Shown: piece by piece, positions 28,022 through 37,032 of the stretch | Layout: each line of letters opens with the position of its first letter | Numbering within the stretch: position 1 is the stretch's first letter | Source: an uncultured Bacteroidales bacterium | GTDB taxonomy: Bacteria; Bacteroidota; Bacteroidia; Bacteroidales; Bacteroidaceae | Direction: 5' to 3' | Assembly (NCBI GenBank): GCA_902800305.1 | Contig: CADCDP010000014.1 | Location: 62,001-126,000, forward strand | DNA: 64,000 nt | Notes under the pieces: model-generated | Told to the model about the DNA's origin: nothing | The model's input: the letters and a program-made list of their open reading frames with translations, nothing else | Database searches by the model: none | Program-made: the position numbers and the translations under genes

Positions 28022-28132
28022 AAATCAAAAACATACACAGCTGTTCCTTTTTATGAGAAGTGTGGTTTCCATCCAACAGAAGAGTTTTCGGAAGTTAAGC
28101 CCACATTGTGTATGTATAGAATCATAGCATAG
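28022..28132 (+). pseudogene. C-terminal remnant of a GNAT acetyltransferase
   Basis: The frame reads AVPFYEKCGFHPTEEF and ends MYRIIA before TAG. This is the classic last strand-helix of GNAT N-acetyltransferases (AxxFYEKxGF). No start or acetyl-CoA-binding motif precedes it, so only the tail survives. Confidence 0.65.
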
Positions 28133-28543
28133 GCTTTTCCTTCTCACCCAAACTGTTCAACAACTTATAGCGAATCATCATAGAGACCAGAACCACTGGC
28201 CTCAAATGCTGTTTGGCACCCAAGTTCGGACACTTACTTAAAGATTATTTTCTGGAAGGATGGGTTGAATGAGTTGTGGAATTGAAATTCCTTCCGCCGA
28301 GTCTTCGTCGTTGAGTCTCGAGGGGCAACGTCGAAGAGTCACGAGACTCAACGACGAAGAGTCATGCGAGGCAACGACGTTGCCTATAGGGAAGATTCCC
28401 CAAAATTACCTTTGGCTTTCTTCCTAATTACAAACACGAAACTCAATTATGAATTGATTCAAACGCCAACGATACTACATCTTTTTCTCAAGCAACTTTT
28501 CTTAGATGCAAGTCGGGGGCTTTTTTGATCCGTTTCTTTGATA
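28133..28543. other. Gene-free stretch ahead of the flippase
   Basis: About 410 bp with no convincing gene. It contains the palindromic element at 28302-28384. The minus strand of 28133-28180 reads a short protein-like stretch (VLVSMMIRYKLLNSLGEKEK) that may be a decayed gene end, but it is too short to assign. Confidence 0.5.
28302..28384. repeat. Long intergenic inverted repeat plus odd palindrome
   Basis: A perfect 19-bp inverted repeat, 28302-28320 with 28342-28360, has a 21-nt loop that itself repeats the GTCGAAGAGTC word. A perfect 15-nt odd palindrome (GGCAACG-A-CGTTGCC) follows at 28370-28384. No T-run follows, so it is not a standard terminator. The architecture resembles the elements at 15.9 and 39.5 kb. 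Confidence 0.75.
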
Positions 28544-30082
28544 ATGCCAGATAATTCCGCCAACAACAAACGTATAGCCAAGAACACGCTGCTTCTCTAT
28601 GTACGCATGCTATTTATTATGGCCGTGCAACTCTTCACAAGCCGTGTGGTACTCAACACGCTTGGCGTGGTTGATTACGGCATCTATAATGTAGTGGGTG
28701 GCATCGTTACGATGTTTGCGTTTCTCAATGGTGCAATGGTCGCTTCCACCCAGCGGTACATCACGTTTGAGTTGGGGCGAGGCAATCTCGAACAACTGAA
28801 GAAGGTCTTTACGACCAGCGTCCAGATACACGGCATCATATCGTTAGTTGTCATTCTTCTGGGGGAGACCATAGGTTTATGGTTCCTCTACAACAAGATG
28901 GTCATTCCTCCAGAACGCATGTATGCGGCCCTATGGGTCTTTCACCTGTCCATTCTGACAATGGTGGTCCAAGTGATGAGTGTGCCTTACAATTCAGCCA
29001 TCATCGCACATGAGAAGATGGGAGCATTTGCCATGATCTCCGTCGTGGAAGTGGTGCTGAAACTGGTAATTGTCTATCTGCTGCTTATCGGCAACTTCGA
29101 CAAGTTGGTGCTATATGCCATCATGATAACTTGTGTCCAACTTCTTGTCCGATATATCTACACACGATATTGCAACCGGCATTTTCAGGAGACCAAACTC
29201 ATGCGTGTCTTCGAGAAGCCGCTGATGGCAGAGATGGGCAAGTTTGCAGGATGGAACATTTGGGGGAACTTGGCTGGAACCTTGTTCGGGACAGGAGTAA
29301 ACCTGCTTCTGAATGTATTTTTCGGTCCAGCGGTGAATGCCGCCCGTGCTATAGCCGTACAAGTTGAAACAGCCATAGCCAATTTCTCAACCAACTTCCT
29401 GATGGCGGTGAATCCTCAGATAACCAAACTGTATGCACAGGAGAATCTCAGGGACATGCACACCCTGCTCTTCCGTGCATCGAAGTTCACCTTTTTTCTG
29501 CTTTTCACACTGTCACTGCCCGTCATGATGGAGACGGACACCATTCTTCAGGTGTGGCTGAAGAATGTACCAGACTATACCGTCCAGTTCCTGCGCCTGC
29601 TCCTGTGCATTGTCACCATCGATGCCATGGCACGTCCCCTGATGACTGCTGCTGCTGCCACAGGACGAGTTAAAGTATATCAGTCTGTCATAGGCGGCAT
29701 CCTTCTTTCTATCGTGCCCATCGCCTACATTGTGCTGCGGCTGGGCGGAGACCCCACTTCTGTCTATGTTGTCCATCTCGTCATCTGCATGATAGCCTTC
29801 ATCACGAGGCTTTTCATCATCAAGCCTCTGATCAAACTTTCTTTGAGGAGTTTCATATCCGAAGTAGCCGTCAGATGTCTTTCAGCATGCATGCCTCCCC
29901 TCTTGATCATCTATTTCATTCAGAGAATGCTCCCTACAGGCTTGTTCTCGGCCATAGTTGTCTGCATGTCCAGTTTCATATTGGCCGCACTCTCATCCTA
30001 CCTGCTGGGCATGGAGCCTCGTGAACGCACCTATGTTAGGAACAAGGCTGTATCCATTCTTTCAAAAATCAAATCACATTGA
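28544..30082 (+). CDS. Wzx-type polysaccharide flippase
   Basis: A 512-residue integral membrane protein with about 12-14 hydrophobic helices. It has the MATE/RfbX-like N-terminal pattern (AKNTLLLYVRMLFIMAVQLF, then RVVLNTLGVVDYGIYNVVGG) common to O-unit and capsule-unit flippases. It would move the lipid-linked repeat unit to the periplasm. I take ATG 28544 (MPDNSANN); a TTG 6 bp earlier is less likely. First structural gene of the locus; its stop overlaps the next start. Confidence 0.93.
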   Translation: MPDNSANNKRIAKNTLLLYVRMLFIMAVQLFTSRVVLNTLGVVDYGIYNVVGGIVTMFAFLNGAMVASTQRYITFELGRGNLEQLKKVFTTSVQIHGIISLVVILLGETIGLWFLYNKMVIPPERMYAALWVFHLSILTMVVQVMSVPYNSAIIAHEKMGAFAMISVVEVVLKLVIVYLLLIGNFDKLVLYAIMITCVQLLVRYIYTRYCNRHFQETKLMRVFEKPLMAEMGKFAGWNIWGNLAGTLFGTGVNLLLNVFFGPAVNAARAIAVQVETAIANFSTNFLMAVNPQITKLYAQENLRDMHTLLFRASKFTFFLLFTLSLPVMMETDTILQVWLKNVPDYTVQFLRLLLCIVTIDAMARPLMTAAAATGRVKVYQSVIGGILLSIVPIAYIVLRLGGDPTSVYVVHLVICMIAFITRLFIIKPLIKLSLRSFISEVAVRCLSACMPPLLIIYFIQRMLPTGLFSAIVVCMSSFILAALSSYLLGMEPRERTYVRNKAVSILSKIKSH

Positions 30083-31323
30083 TCCACATTCTTGACAAAC
30101 ACTCCTGCTGCGGCTGCGAAGCCTGTGTGCAGACTTGTCCCAAACATTGCATCTCGTTTGAAGAAGACGAAGAAGGCTTCCGCTATCCTGAAGTGGATGG
30201 AACATCATGCATTGATTGCGGCCTCTGTGAAAAAGTCTGCCCAGTTCTTCATCAGGCTGAATCTATCAACCCACTCCATGTTTATGCAGCAAAAAACAAG
30301 TGTGAAGAGGAACTGATGGCCTCTTCCAGCGGTGGGCTGTTCATCTTGATTGCCAAGAAGATCATCTCTGAAGGTGGGGTTGTCTTTGGTGCCAAATTCA
30401 ATGAGAAATGGGAAGTGGAACACGCCTATGCCGAGACAGAAGAAGGACTGAAGGCTTTCATGGGTTCCAAATATGTGCAGAGCCGCATAGGCAATTGCTA
30501 TAAAGAAACAAAGACCTTCCTGCAATCGGGACGCAAAGTCCTCTTTACAGGAACGTCATGCCAAATTGCCGGGCTGAAAAACTTCCTTGGCAAGGATTTT
30601 GAGAATCTTTTGACGGTTGATTTCATCTGTCATGGAGTTCCCTCACCAAAGGTTTGGAGAAAATATCTGGAAGAAATGAAAGACAAAGCCCGTAGGGCGA
30701 AAAATTCAGTTTCGTTTCACTCTATTCTCTCCTCGCGGAAAGCGATGCCTTCAGATGGTGAAGGATGGAGCATAGAAGGCATCTCTTTCCGCGACAAGAG
30801 GCTTGGCTGGAAAAAATTCAGTTTCGTTCTCACTCTTGCCGAGTCCTCGGAAGAAGGCAAGCAGAATACAGTTTCGTTCTCACGTATGCACAGAGAAGAC
30901 TCGTACATGCGTCTGTTCCTGAGCGACCTTATTTTACGTCCATCATGCTATCAGTGTCCTGCAAAGGGGGGGAAAAGCCAGAGCGACTTAACGATAGCGG
31001 ATTTCTGGGGAATTGAAAAGATTTATCCTGATTTTTATGATGAGAGAGGGGTTGGCCTGCTAATGGTAAACACAAAAAAAGGGGTAGCGATGGTGATGAA
31101 AGAGTGCTGCAAGATGGCAGAGATGACGCTGGAGGAATCAACACTCATGAATACACCCTACTACTATTCCACGAAAGAGCCAGCCAAGAGGCCAAGTTTT
31201 TGGCTTCTGTTTCATTCGGAAATGAAACTTGACAAGATCAGCCGTAAACTATTGACTTCCTCTTTACTGATTAGACTAAAGAGACGGGTGGGGAGGTTAA
31301 TGAAAAAGAAAAAAGGGAAATGA
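30079..31323 (+). CDS. Iron-sulfur protein of the F420-hydrogenase beta-subunit type
   Basis: A 414-residue protein. Two N-terminal 4Fe-4S motifs (CCGCEACVQTCP and CIDCGLCEKVCP) are followed by the FrhB-like region (SSSGGLFILIAKKI, LFTGTSCQIAGLK, DFICHGVPSP). Such proteins are regularly encoded next to polysaccharide pyruvyl transferases in exopolysaccharide loci, as here; the redox role is not known. The start is TTG 30079, overlapping the flippase stop; no ATG precedes the first cluster. The coding sequence contains a long inverted repeat (30734-30793) in a loop region. Confidence 0.85.
   Translation: MIHILDKHSCCGCEACVQTCPKHCISFEEDEEGFRYPEVDGTSCIDCGLCEKVCPVLHQAESINPLHVYAAKNKCEEELMASSSGGLFILIAKKIISEGGVVFGAKFNEKWEVEHAYAETEEGLKAFMGSKYVQSRIGNCYKETKTFLQSGRKVLFTGTSCQIAGLKNFLGKDFENLLTVDFICHGVPSPKVWRKYLEEMKDKARRAKNSVSFHSILSSRKAMPSDGEGWSIEGISFRDKRLGWKKFSFVLTLAESSEEGKQNTVSFSRMHREDSYMRLFLSDLILRPSCYQCPAKGGKSQSDLTIADFWGIEKIYPDFYDERGVGLLMVNTKKGVAMVMKECCKMAEMTLEESTLMNTPYYYSTKEPAKRPSFWLLFHSEMKLDKISRKLLTSSLLIRLKRRVGRLMKKKKGK
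30734..30793. repeat. Inverted repeat inside a coding sequence
   Basis: 19-bp arms at 30734-30752 and 30775-30793 match at 18 of 19 positions around a 22-nt loop. The reading frame is maintained. Outside the arms, a word TTCAGTTTCGTT occurs at about 30706 and again at about 30819. Confidence 0.7.
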
Positions 31324-32483
31324 GAATAGGAATCGTTACACATTGGAACTCTTCGGATAATTACGGACAACAGTTGCAGTGCTATGCGTTGCAGACTTTG
31401 TTGCGTAGTTGGGGACATGATGCTTTTCTTATACGGTATGCCCCATTAAAGAGAAAAAAAAATCTGTGGCAGAAAATTTCTGATATTCTGAAACACCCTG
31501 AAAACATTTTGATTCACCTCCCATTCCCGACAGCACACAAAAGAAATGTTTTGAAAGAAATACAATTAAAAAATGAAAACGACAAAAAAAATCCCGTGAG
31601 ATGCTTCGAGGATTTTCGACAACAACATTTAAAAATGTCTGCCAAAATTTATAACTCATATTCGGAATTGGAGAAGGATCCACCTAAAGCGGATATATAT
31701 ATTACTGGTTCTGATCAAGTTTGGCATGATTCATACGAAGATGTTACATCCAAAGGCATGTTTCTCCAGTTTGGTGACAGTCAGACCAAACGGATATCTT
31801 ATGCGGCTAGTATTGGTCGTAAATTGTATGATTTTGAGTTGCCGATATTTCGTACCTACTTAAGTCATTTTGATGCCATTAGTGTACGAGAAGAATCCGT
31901 TTACAATTTATGCTTAAAGTTGGGAATTAAGGCTCAAATTTGTGTAGATCCCACTATGCTATTACCAATAGAGACCTATAAAAAACTTTTATATCCCACT
32001 AAAATTGATACGGATTACGCATTTCTTTATATTCTGAATGTAAAAAAAACAGAAGATTTCTATTGGTCGCAAATAAATGAATATTTATCAAAAAGCAGAC
32101 TGGCATTGAAATTTGTTACGGGAAGTGGATATTATCAAGGCCGTGAGTTGATAGAAGGAAACACCAATCTTTTAGCCACCGTTCCTGAATGGCTTTGTTA
32201 TGTGGCAAACGCCAGATGCGTGTTCACGACATCATTTCATGGAACAGTTTTTTCCATTTTGATGCATCGTCCATTTCTCACCATTGGACTTCAGGGAAAA
32301 TACAGCCATTCAAACAATCGTATGAAGCAACTTCTTCAGAAACTCGGCATACAAGAACGGATGCTTGACCCTCAAAAAAACATTCAGACACAAATGGACA
32401 CACCTATTGATTGGGAAGAAGTGGATCGACGTATGGAAAAAATGCGTAAGTCTTCACTTGATTTTCTAAAAGAAAACCTATAA
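31320..32483 (+). CDS. Polysaccharide pyruvyl transferase family protein
   Basis: A 387-residue protein of the CsaB/WcaK type, expected to add pyruvate ketals to a sugar in the repeat unit. Seen: RIGIVTHWNSSDNYGQQLQC at the N-terminus, DIYITGSDQVWHDSY, KRISYAASIGR, ARCVFTTSFHGTVFSILM and a final helical tail. Its ATG overlaps the stop of the Fe-S protein gene by 4 bp, supporting a joint role. From here on the base composition is visibly more AT-rich. Confidence 0.9.
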   Translation: MRIGIVTHWNSSDNYGQQLQCYALQTLLRSWGHDAFLIRYAPLKRKKNLWQKISDILKHPENILIHLPFPTAHKRNVLKEIQLKNENDKKNPVRCFEDFRQQHLKMSAKIYNSYSELEKDPPKADIYITGSDQVWHDSYEDVTSKGMFLQFGDSQTKRISYAASIGRKLYDFELPIFRTYLSHFDAISVREESVYNLCLKLGIKAQICVDPTMLLPIETYKKLLYPTKIDTDYAFLYILNVKKTEDFYWSQINEYLSKSRLALKFVTGSGYYQGRELIEGNTNLLATVPEWLCYVANARCVFTTSFHGTVFSILMHRPFLTIGLQGKYSHSNNRMKQLLQKLGIQERMLDPQKNIQTQMDTPIDWEEVDRRMEKMRKSSLDFLKENL

Positions 32484-32506
32484 TAACGTGAGTTCGGTAT
32501 AAGAAT

Positions 32507-32640
32507 TACGCTATCAGCCTGCTCTTGTCGATGATTTCGATGTTCATTTCCAGCATCTTCGGAAACAGGTTGTATGCGATGAGTGCCGCAAAGATCCAGA
32601 TGGCAAAATTGTTAGGGCATTGTAGAGTCAACACACCTTA
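32507..32640 (-). pseudogene. Short coding remnant, possibly a transposase end
   Basis: The minus-strand frame reads NNFAIWIFAALIAYNLF and continues to SRLIA before TAA. This is protein-like, without a start, and reminiscent of a transposase C-terminus. The bases after the stop could be an IS end. It lies in the 200-bp gap between the pyruvyl transferase and the GT4 gene, in opposite orientation to the locus. Confidence 0.35.
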
Positions 32641-32683
32641 ACGAAATGTCATGGGTCTTTGGTGTATATCAAGTCAATGCTTC

Positions 32684-33862
32684 ATGAACATTCTTTTTTA
32701 TACAACGTACAAAGTTTCGCCTACAAAAGGAGGGACAGAAAGAACAACCATTTCTGTAGCAACGGGTTTGATACAAAGTTATGGGTGTAAGTGTTATTCT
32801 GTTTATAGTATAAATGATGACAAAACACTAAAAGAAAAATGCTTCGATGACGAACTACTTTGGGACAAGAAAGATGGTAAAGATAGACTCAGACGTTTTA
32901 TTATCAGTCATAAAATACAATGGATTATCGACCAGGGAGAGTTTAACCTTATCAAGGAATTTAAAGATGCAGCAAAGGGAACGGGCTGTCGGGTAGCGTT
33001 GGCACACCACTTTCAACCTGGTTGGGAAGAGCATTTTATACGTTGGTCTAGTTTTTATGATTCTTGGAGAAAATCCAAGAGCCTATTGCAATGTATAAAG
33101 TACACACTAATACTCATTTTTTTTCCCCTATACAGATGGAAATATTTATCTCACTTACCCCAAATATATCGCGAGGCATACGAGTTGGCTGACTTAGTTG
33201 TGTTACTTAGCAAGAGTTTCATATCCGAATATGTAGAGTATGGGAAATTGACAGAAGAAAAGAAATTTCAGATAATACCTAATGGGCTATCTTACAATGA
33301 GTTTTTACCATTGGTGAAAATGAAAGAAAAGAAATGCGTATCAGTTATTGTTTCTCGTTTAGATGATTCTCCGAAAAGAATATCTTTGGCTTTAAGGGTA
33401 TGGAACGAAGTAAAAAAGAGAGAGGAAAGTCATGGATGGCTTCTTAAAATAATTGGATATGGAAGAGATGAAAAGATGTATCGCAAACTTATAAAAGAAT
33501 TGAATATTCCAGATGTTTCTTTATTAGGGCGTCAGCAACCTCAACCATACTATGAAGAAGCGTCTATATTCTTGATGACATCAAAGAGTGAAGGTTGGGG
33601 ACTTACGCTGACTGAGGCCCAACAATTTGGTGTTGTTCCCATCGCTTTCAATAGTTATCCATCTTTGACTGACATCATTACAGATGGTGAAGACGGAATT
33701 ATCATACCAGAATGTGATGTTGAAATGTATATTAATCGCCTTGCACAAATAATGGGAGACCGAATTCTACGCGAACAGATGGCCGTAAAATGTATAAATA
33801 ATTGTCAACGATTCTCACAAAATGAGATTGCGAAAAAATGGTGGAGTGTACTCAATGCTTAA
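32684..33862 (+). CDS. GT4-family glycosyltransferase
   Basis: A 392-residue GT-B glycosyltransferase of the locus. The N-terminal domain starts MNILFYTTYKVSPTKGGTERTT. The C-terminal donor-binding domain contains SVIVSRLDDSPKRISLAL and the GT4 signature region LMTSKSEGWGLTLTEAQQFG. I use ATG 32684; the frame is open to an ATG at 32651 that adds a poor-looking 11 residues. The product sugar is unknown. AT-rich codon use suggests horizontal origin. Confidence 0.88.
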   Translation: MNILFYTTYKVSPTKGGTERTTISVATGLIQSYGCKCYSVYSINDDKTLKEKCFDDELLWDKKDGKDRLRRFIISHKIQWIIDQGEFNLIKEFKDAAKGTGCRVALAHHFQPGWEEHFIRWSSFYDSWRKSKSLLQCIKYTLILIFFPLYRWKYLSHLPQIYREAYELADLVVLLSKSFISEYVEYGKLTEEKKFQIIPNGLSYNEFLPLVKMKEKKCVSVIVSRLDDSPKRISLALRVWNEVKKREESHGWLLKIIGYGRDEKMYRKLIKELNIPDVSLLGRQQPQPYYEEASIFLMTSKSEGWGLTLTEAQQFGVVPIAFNSYPSLTDIITDGEDGIIIPECDVEMYINRLAQIMGDRILREQMAVKCINNCQRFSQNEIAKKWWSVLNA

Positions 33863-33883
33863 CTCTCTTTTGATAGTGGTAAA

Positions 33884-34957
33884 ATGATCTTATATTATTC
33901 TGCATTTGCCTTTTTTACCCTCTTGTATTATATAGCCGAAAAAAAGCAGAGAAATTATCTCCTGTGGATTGTTGCTATTTTTGCACCTGTTCTTTTCGAA
34001 GGACTTAGAGAAGAAACTGTAGGAGAAGACATGCTTGGGTATGGAGCATCATGGTTTTATGAAATGAACGAAAAATCCAACATAAAGGATGTTATTTTGA
34101 ATGCACGCACACCTGAGTATGCATATCATTTGATGCTTTACTTTTGCAAAAAGATGTCTTCTGACATACACTTCTATATGACAGTCGCTGCTTTCATAAA
34201 AATTATATGCGTTTATTATACCGCCTATTATTTTAGGAAACAAATAAGTAGCACTTTTTTCATAGTGACATACTTCCTTTTTTTCTATGTAGAGGGATTC
34301 TCTATGATGCGACAATCAATCGCTGATGCAATTTGTATTCTTTCCTTAATTCCCCTCGTATCTCGCTCAATCTTGAAATTTATAGGGTGTGTAGCAGTTG
34401 CTTATTTCTTCCATAATTCAGGTATCTTTATGCTGGTGATGCTACCTATCGGTTTGATGAGAAATCTGCGTTACAAATATGTTTATCATTTAGTCTTTGC
34501 TGGCATTCTTTATGGATCTGTTTCAGTTCTTTTATCATCCCTTATTAATACTCCTATTTTTAAAGAAGGAATAGCAGAACACTATTTAAATTCAGGAGTT
34601 GTAGTACAAAAATACAATATTCTGATTACCATCTGTGTGCTTCTTTTTGCCCTTTACATTCATTTCTCAAAAAAGGAAAAGCGTAATAATGAAATCTATT
34701 TTATGACGGTATGTGCTATTTATACTCTGACGTTTTTGTTTCTTGCATCTTATGTAGAGGTTGCACACAGAGTTTCTTATTATACATTTATTCCCATTAT
34801 GTTTTTATTGGCATTCTTTATGAAAAGTGGGAAAAAGAAATCTGATAGGCACTTCTTTATAACAGCATTTTTGATTATATATATTGTAGGATTCTATTTT
34901 CAATGGAAACATGGATTGAATGGTAGTGATGTTTACAAAACAATAATCACGTTATGA
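33884..34957 (+). CDS. EpsG-family polysaccharide polymerase (Wzy-like)
   Basis: A 357-residue membrane protein with about ten hydrophobic helices. The short GLREETVGEDMLGY motif after the second helix is the EpsG hallmark (GLRxxTVGxDxxxY). It is the probable polymerase joining repeat units in the periplasm, completing the Wzx/Wzy pair. Strongly AT-rich. Its stop overlaps an ATG of an acyltransferase fragment. Confidence 0.85.
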   Translation: MILYYSAFAFFTLLYYIAEKKQRNYLLWIVAIFAPVLFEGLREETVGEDMLGYGASWFYEMNEKSNIKDVILNARTPEYAYHLMLYFCKKMSSDIHFYMTVAAFIKIICVYYTAYYFRKQISSTFFIVTYFLFFYVEGFSMMRQSIADAICILSLIPLVSRSILKFIGCVAVAYFFHNSGIFMLVMLPIGLMRNLRYKYVYHLVFAGILYGSVSVLLSSLINTPIFKEGIAEHYLNSGVVVQKYNILITICVLLFALYIHFSKKEKRNNEIYFMTVCAIYTLTFLFLASYVEVAHRVSYYTFIPIMFLLAFFMKSGKKKSDRHFFITAFLIIYIVGFYFQWKHGLNGSDVYKTIITL

Positions 34958-35040
34958 TACACGTGCCAAACCATTGTGCTGTCGGTGGAGTACCTGCAAA
35001 AATAATCAACAGCAATTTTCATCCCATTAAAAACAAGTAG
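34954..35040 (+). pseudogene. C-terminal remnant of a hexapeptide-repeat acyltransferase
   Basis: A 28-codon frame contains VPNHCAVGGVPAKIINSN. This is the final coil and tail of left-handed beta-helix acetyltransferases (CVxGGVPAKxI). The body of the enzyme is missing. Its ATG overlaps the wzy stop (ATGA), so it could still be translated as a vestigial peptide. Confidence 0.65.
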
Positions 35041-35042
35041 TT

Positions 35043-36128
35043 ATGCCAAAAATAATAATGCTTGTTCCTACTCTTACTGGTGGCGGAGCAGAGAGAGTCG
35101 CCGCATTATGGGCAAGTGGATTCTGTGACATAGGGTATGATGTCTTATTGGCATTAAGTGATGACGACAGTCCGATTACCTATACACCTAACAAAAAAGT
35201 GCAGATAAAATACATTACCTCTCACTCAAAATGCAGAATCATACGCTATATTGGTCGTTTAATAAAACTTCGTAACATTATTCGCAGTGAAAAGCCAAAC
35301 TATTTGATAGGTGTGATGGCCAGGTATAGTTTCTGGATGTATATTTCATCTCTGGGTCTCCACATTCCTATTATCTATACGGATCATTCGTCATGGGAGG
35401 TTCCACACGGCAAAAAAATGCCTTGGGAATTAAAATTCTTGAGATTTCATTTTAGCCATTTTTATGATCATGTAACAGTCTTGACACAAGCGGATATGAA
35501 TGTTATAGGCAAAAGAATTAAACAGGTATCCGTTTTACCCAATCCCTTGAGTTTTGATCCAGCAAACGATATTCCCCAAAAGGAAAATGTGGTATTGGCA
35601 TGTGGCAGATTGGACGAGTGGGAATATAAAGGATTTGATCTCTTGATTAAGGCATGGGGGAAAGTCGCTCCTAAGTCAAAAGGATGGAGGTTACAGATTG
35701 TAGGAGGAAGTCCAACCGGGAAAGGATTACATTTTTTACAGAATCTAAGTGAAGAAGAAGGAGTAAGCGATAGTGTGGATTTTCCGGGTTATTGCAAAGA
35801 TGTATTGCCTCTTTATCGAAAGTCCTCAATCTTTATCTTAAGCAGCAGATATGAAGGGTTTGGGATGGTTCTTATTGAAGCAATGAGCCAAGGATGTGCA
35901 TGCATCGCCTGTGATTTTAAAGGAAGACAAAAAGAAATCATAACATCCGACTCAGAAGGAATGATTTGTTGTTGTAACGATGTGGAAGCATTGTCAAAAT
36001 CGATAAACTCAATGATACATAATAGCACATATAGAGAAAATGTTAGACAGGCTGCTATAGAACGTTCTCGATATTATCAAGTGAGTCATATTATGAAGTC
36101 TTGGAATGATATATTAACAAAAATCTGA
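35043..36128 (+). CDS. GT4-family glycosyltransferase
   Basis: A 361-residue GT-B enzyme. The N-terminus PTLTGGGAERVAALWA is typical of GT4 capsule transferases. The donor domain contains VVLACGRLDEWEYKGFDLLI and FILSSRYEGFGMVLIEAMSQG with the EX7E-type glutamates. It starts 2 bp after the acyltransferase fragment and is followed within 4 bp by the ATP-grasp gene. Confidence 0.92.
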   Translation: MPKIIMLVPTLTGGGAERVAALWASGFCDIGYDVLLALSDDDSPITYTPNKKVQIKYITSHSKCRIIRYIGRLIKLRNIIRSEKPNYLIGVMARYSFWMYISSLGLHIPIIYTDHSSWEVPHGKKMPWELKFLRFHFSHFYDHVTVLTQADMNVIGKRIKQVSVLPNPLSFDPANDIPQKENVVLACGRLDEWEYKGFDLLIKAWGKVAPKSKGWRLQIVGGSPTGKGLHFLQNLSEEEGVSDSVDFPGYCKDVLPLYRKSSIFILSSRYEGFGMVLIEAMSQGCACIACDFKGRQKEIITSDSEGMICCCNDVEALSKSINSMIHNSTYRENVRQAAIERSRYYQVSHIMKSWNDILTKI

Positions 36129-36132
36129 AGTT

Positions 36133-37032
36133 ATGAGTTTTCACAAAACCCCTTTTTATCGAAGAATCTGTCGTAAGATGGTCTATCTCACAGCACCGTT
36201 TTGGGGTGACGAAGCCTTCTTACGTGCCTACTTTTGGTGTAATTTGGGTTATATACTCAATCTGAACAATCCTAAAACCTACAATGAGAAACTTCAATGG
36301 CTCAAACTCCACGACCAGAGACCAGAATACACTCGGATGGTGGACAAGATTGAAGCAAAGGAGTATGTGCGCACGATTATCGGTGATGAATACATTATCC
36401 CAACATTGACCATATACGACAACGTAGAAGATGTAGATTTTGACAAGTTGCCCAATCAGTTTGTAATAAAATGTACGCATGATAGTGGTGGAGTGGTTGT
36501 TTGTAGAGACAAGAACAATATCGACAAAACAAAAGTTTTGAAAAAACTGGAGAAAGGTCTTAAGCAGGATTTCACTTATTTGACCCGTGAATATCCATAT
36601 AAATCAGTGAAACCACGTCTCATTGCAGAAGAGTACATGGAAGATGAGGATGGAGAGCTCAAGGATTACAAGATTTTCTGTTTCAATGGTGAACCAAAGA
36701 TTAGTTTTGTGGCATCGGACAGACAAAAAGAGGATGAGGAAACCAAATTCGACTTCTATGACATAGAATGGAATCACTTGCCTTTCACGAACGGGCATCC
36801 TAATGGTCTCCCCATTCCTAAGCCTAAAAACTATGGCTTGATGTTGGACTTGGCAAGAAAACTTTCGAAGGGAATCCCTCATGTCCGAGTGGATCTCTAT
36901 AATGTCAATGGAAGAATTTATTTCGGTGAGTTGACCTTCTTTCATTGGAGTGGCTTCATACCGTTTGAACCAGAAGAGTGGGACTACAAATTAGGGGAAT
37001 GGTTACAACTACCTAATATTCAAAATAAATGA
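36133..37032 (+). CDS. TupA-like ATP-grasp protein
   Basis: A 299-residue protein with the features of TupA-like ATP-grasp enzymes in capsule loci: NNPKTYNEKLQWLKLHDQRP, then FVIKCTHDSGGVVVC and RLIAEEYMEDEDGELKDYKI. Members are thought to join an amino acid or similar group to a polysaccharide in an ATP-dependent way; the substrate here is unknown. It overlaps the next gene by 4 bp. Base composition is more moderate than that of its AT-rich neighbours. Confidence 0.87.
   Translation: MSFHKTPFYRRICRKMVYLTAPFWGDEAFLRAYFWCNLGYILNLNNPKTYNEKLQWLKLHDQRPEYTRMVDKIEAKEYVRTIIGDEYIIPTLTIYDNVEDVDFDKLPNQFVIKCTHDSGGVVVCRDKNNIDKTKVLKKLEKGLKQDFTYLTREYPYKSVKPRLIAEEYMEDEDGELKDYKIFCFNGEPKISFVASDRQKEDEETKFDFYDIEWNHLPFTNGHPNGLPIPKPKNYGLMLDLARKLSKGIPHVRVDLYNVNGRIYFGELTFFHWSGFIPFEPEEWDYKLGEWLQLPNIQNK

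Noticed and set aside
32507..32640. Complete insertion sequence
   Set aside because: Only about 45 codons of protein-like sequence remain, with no paired terminal repeats or target duplication visible.
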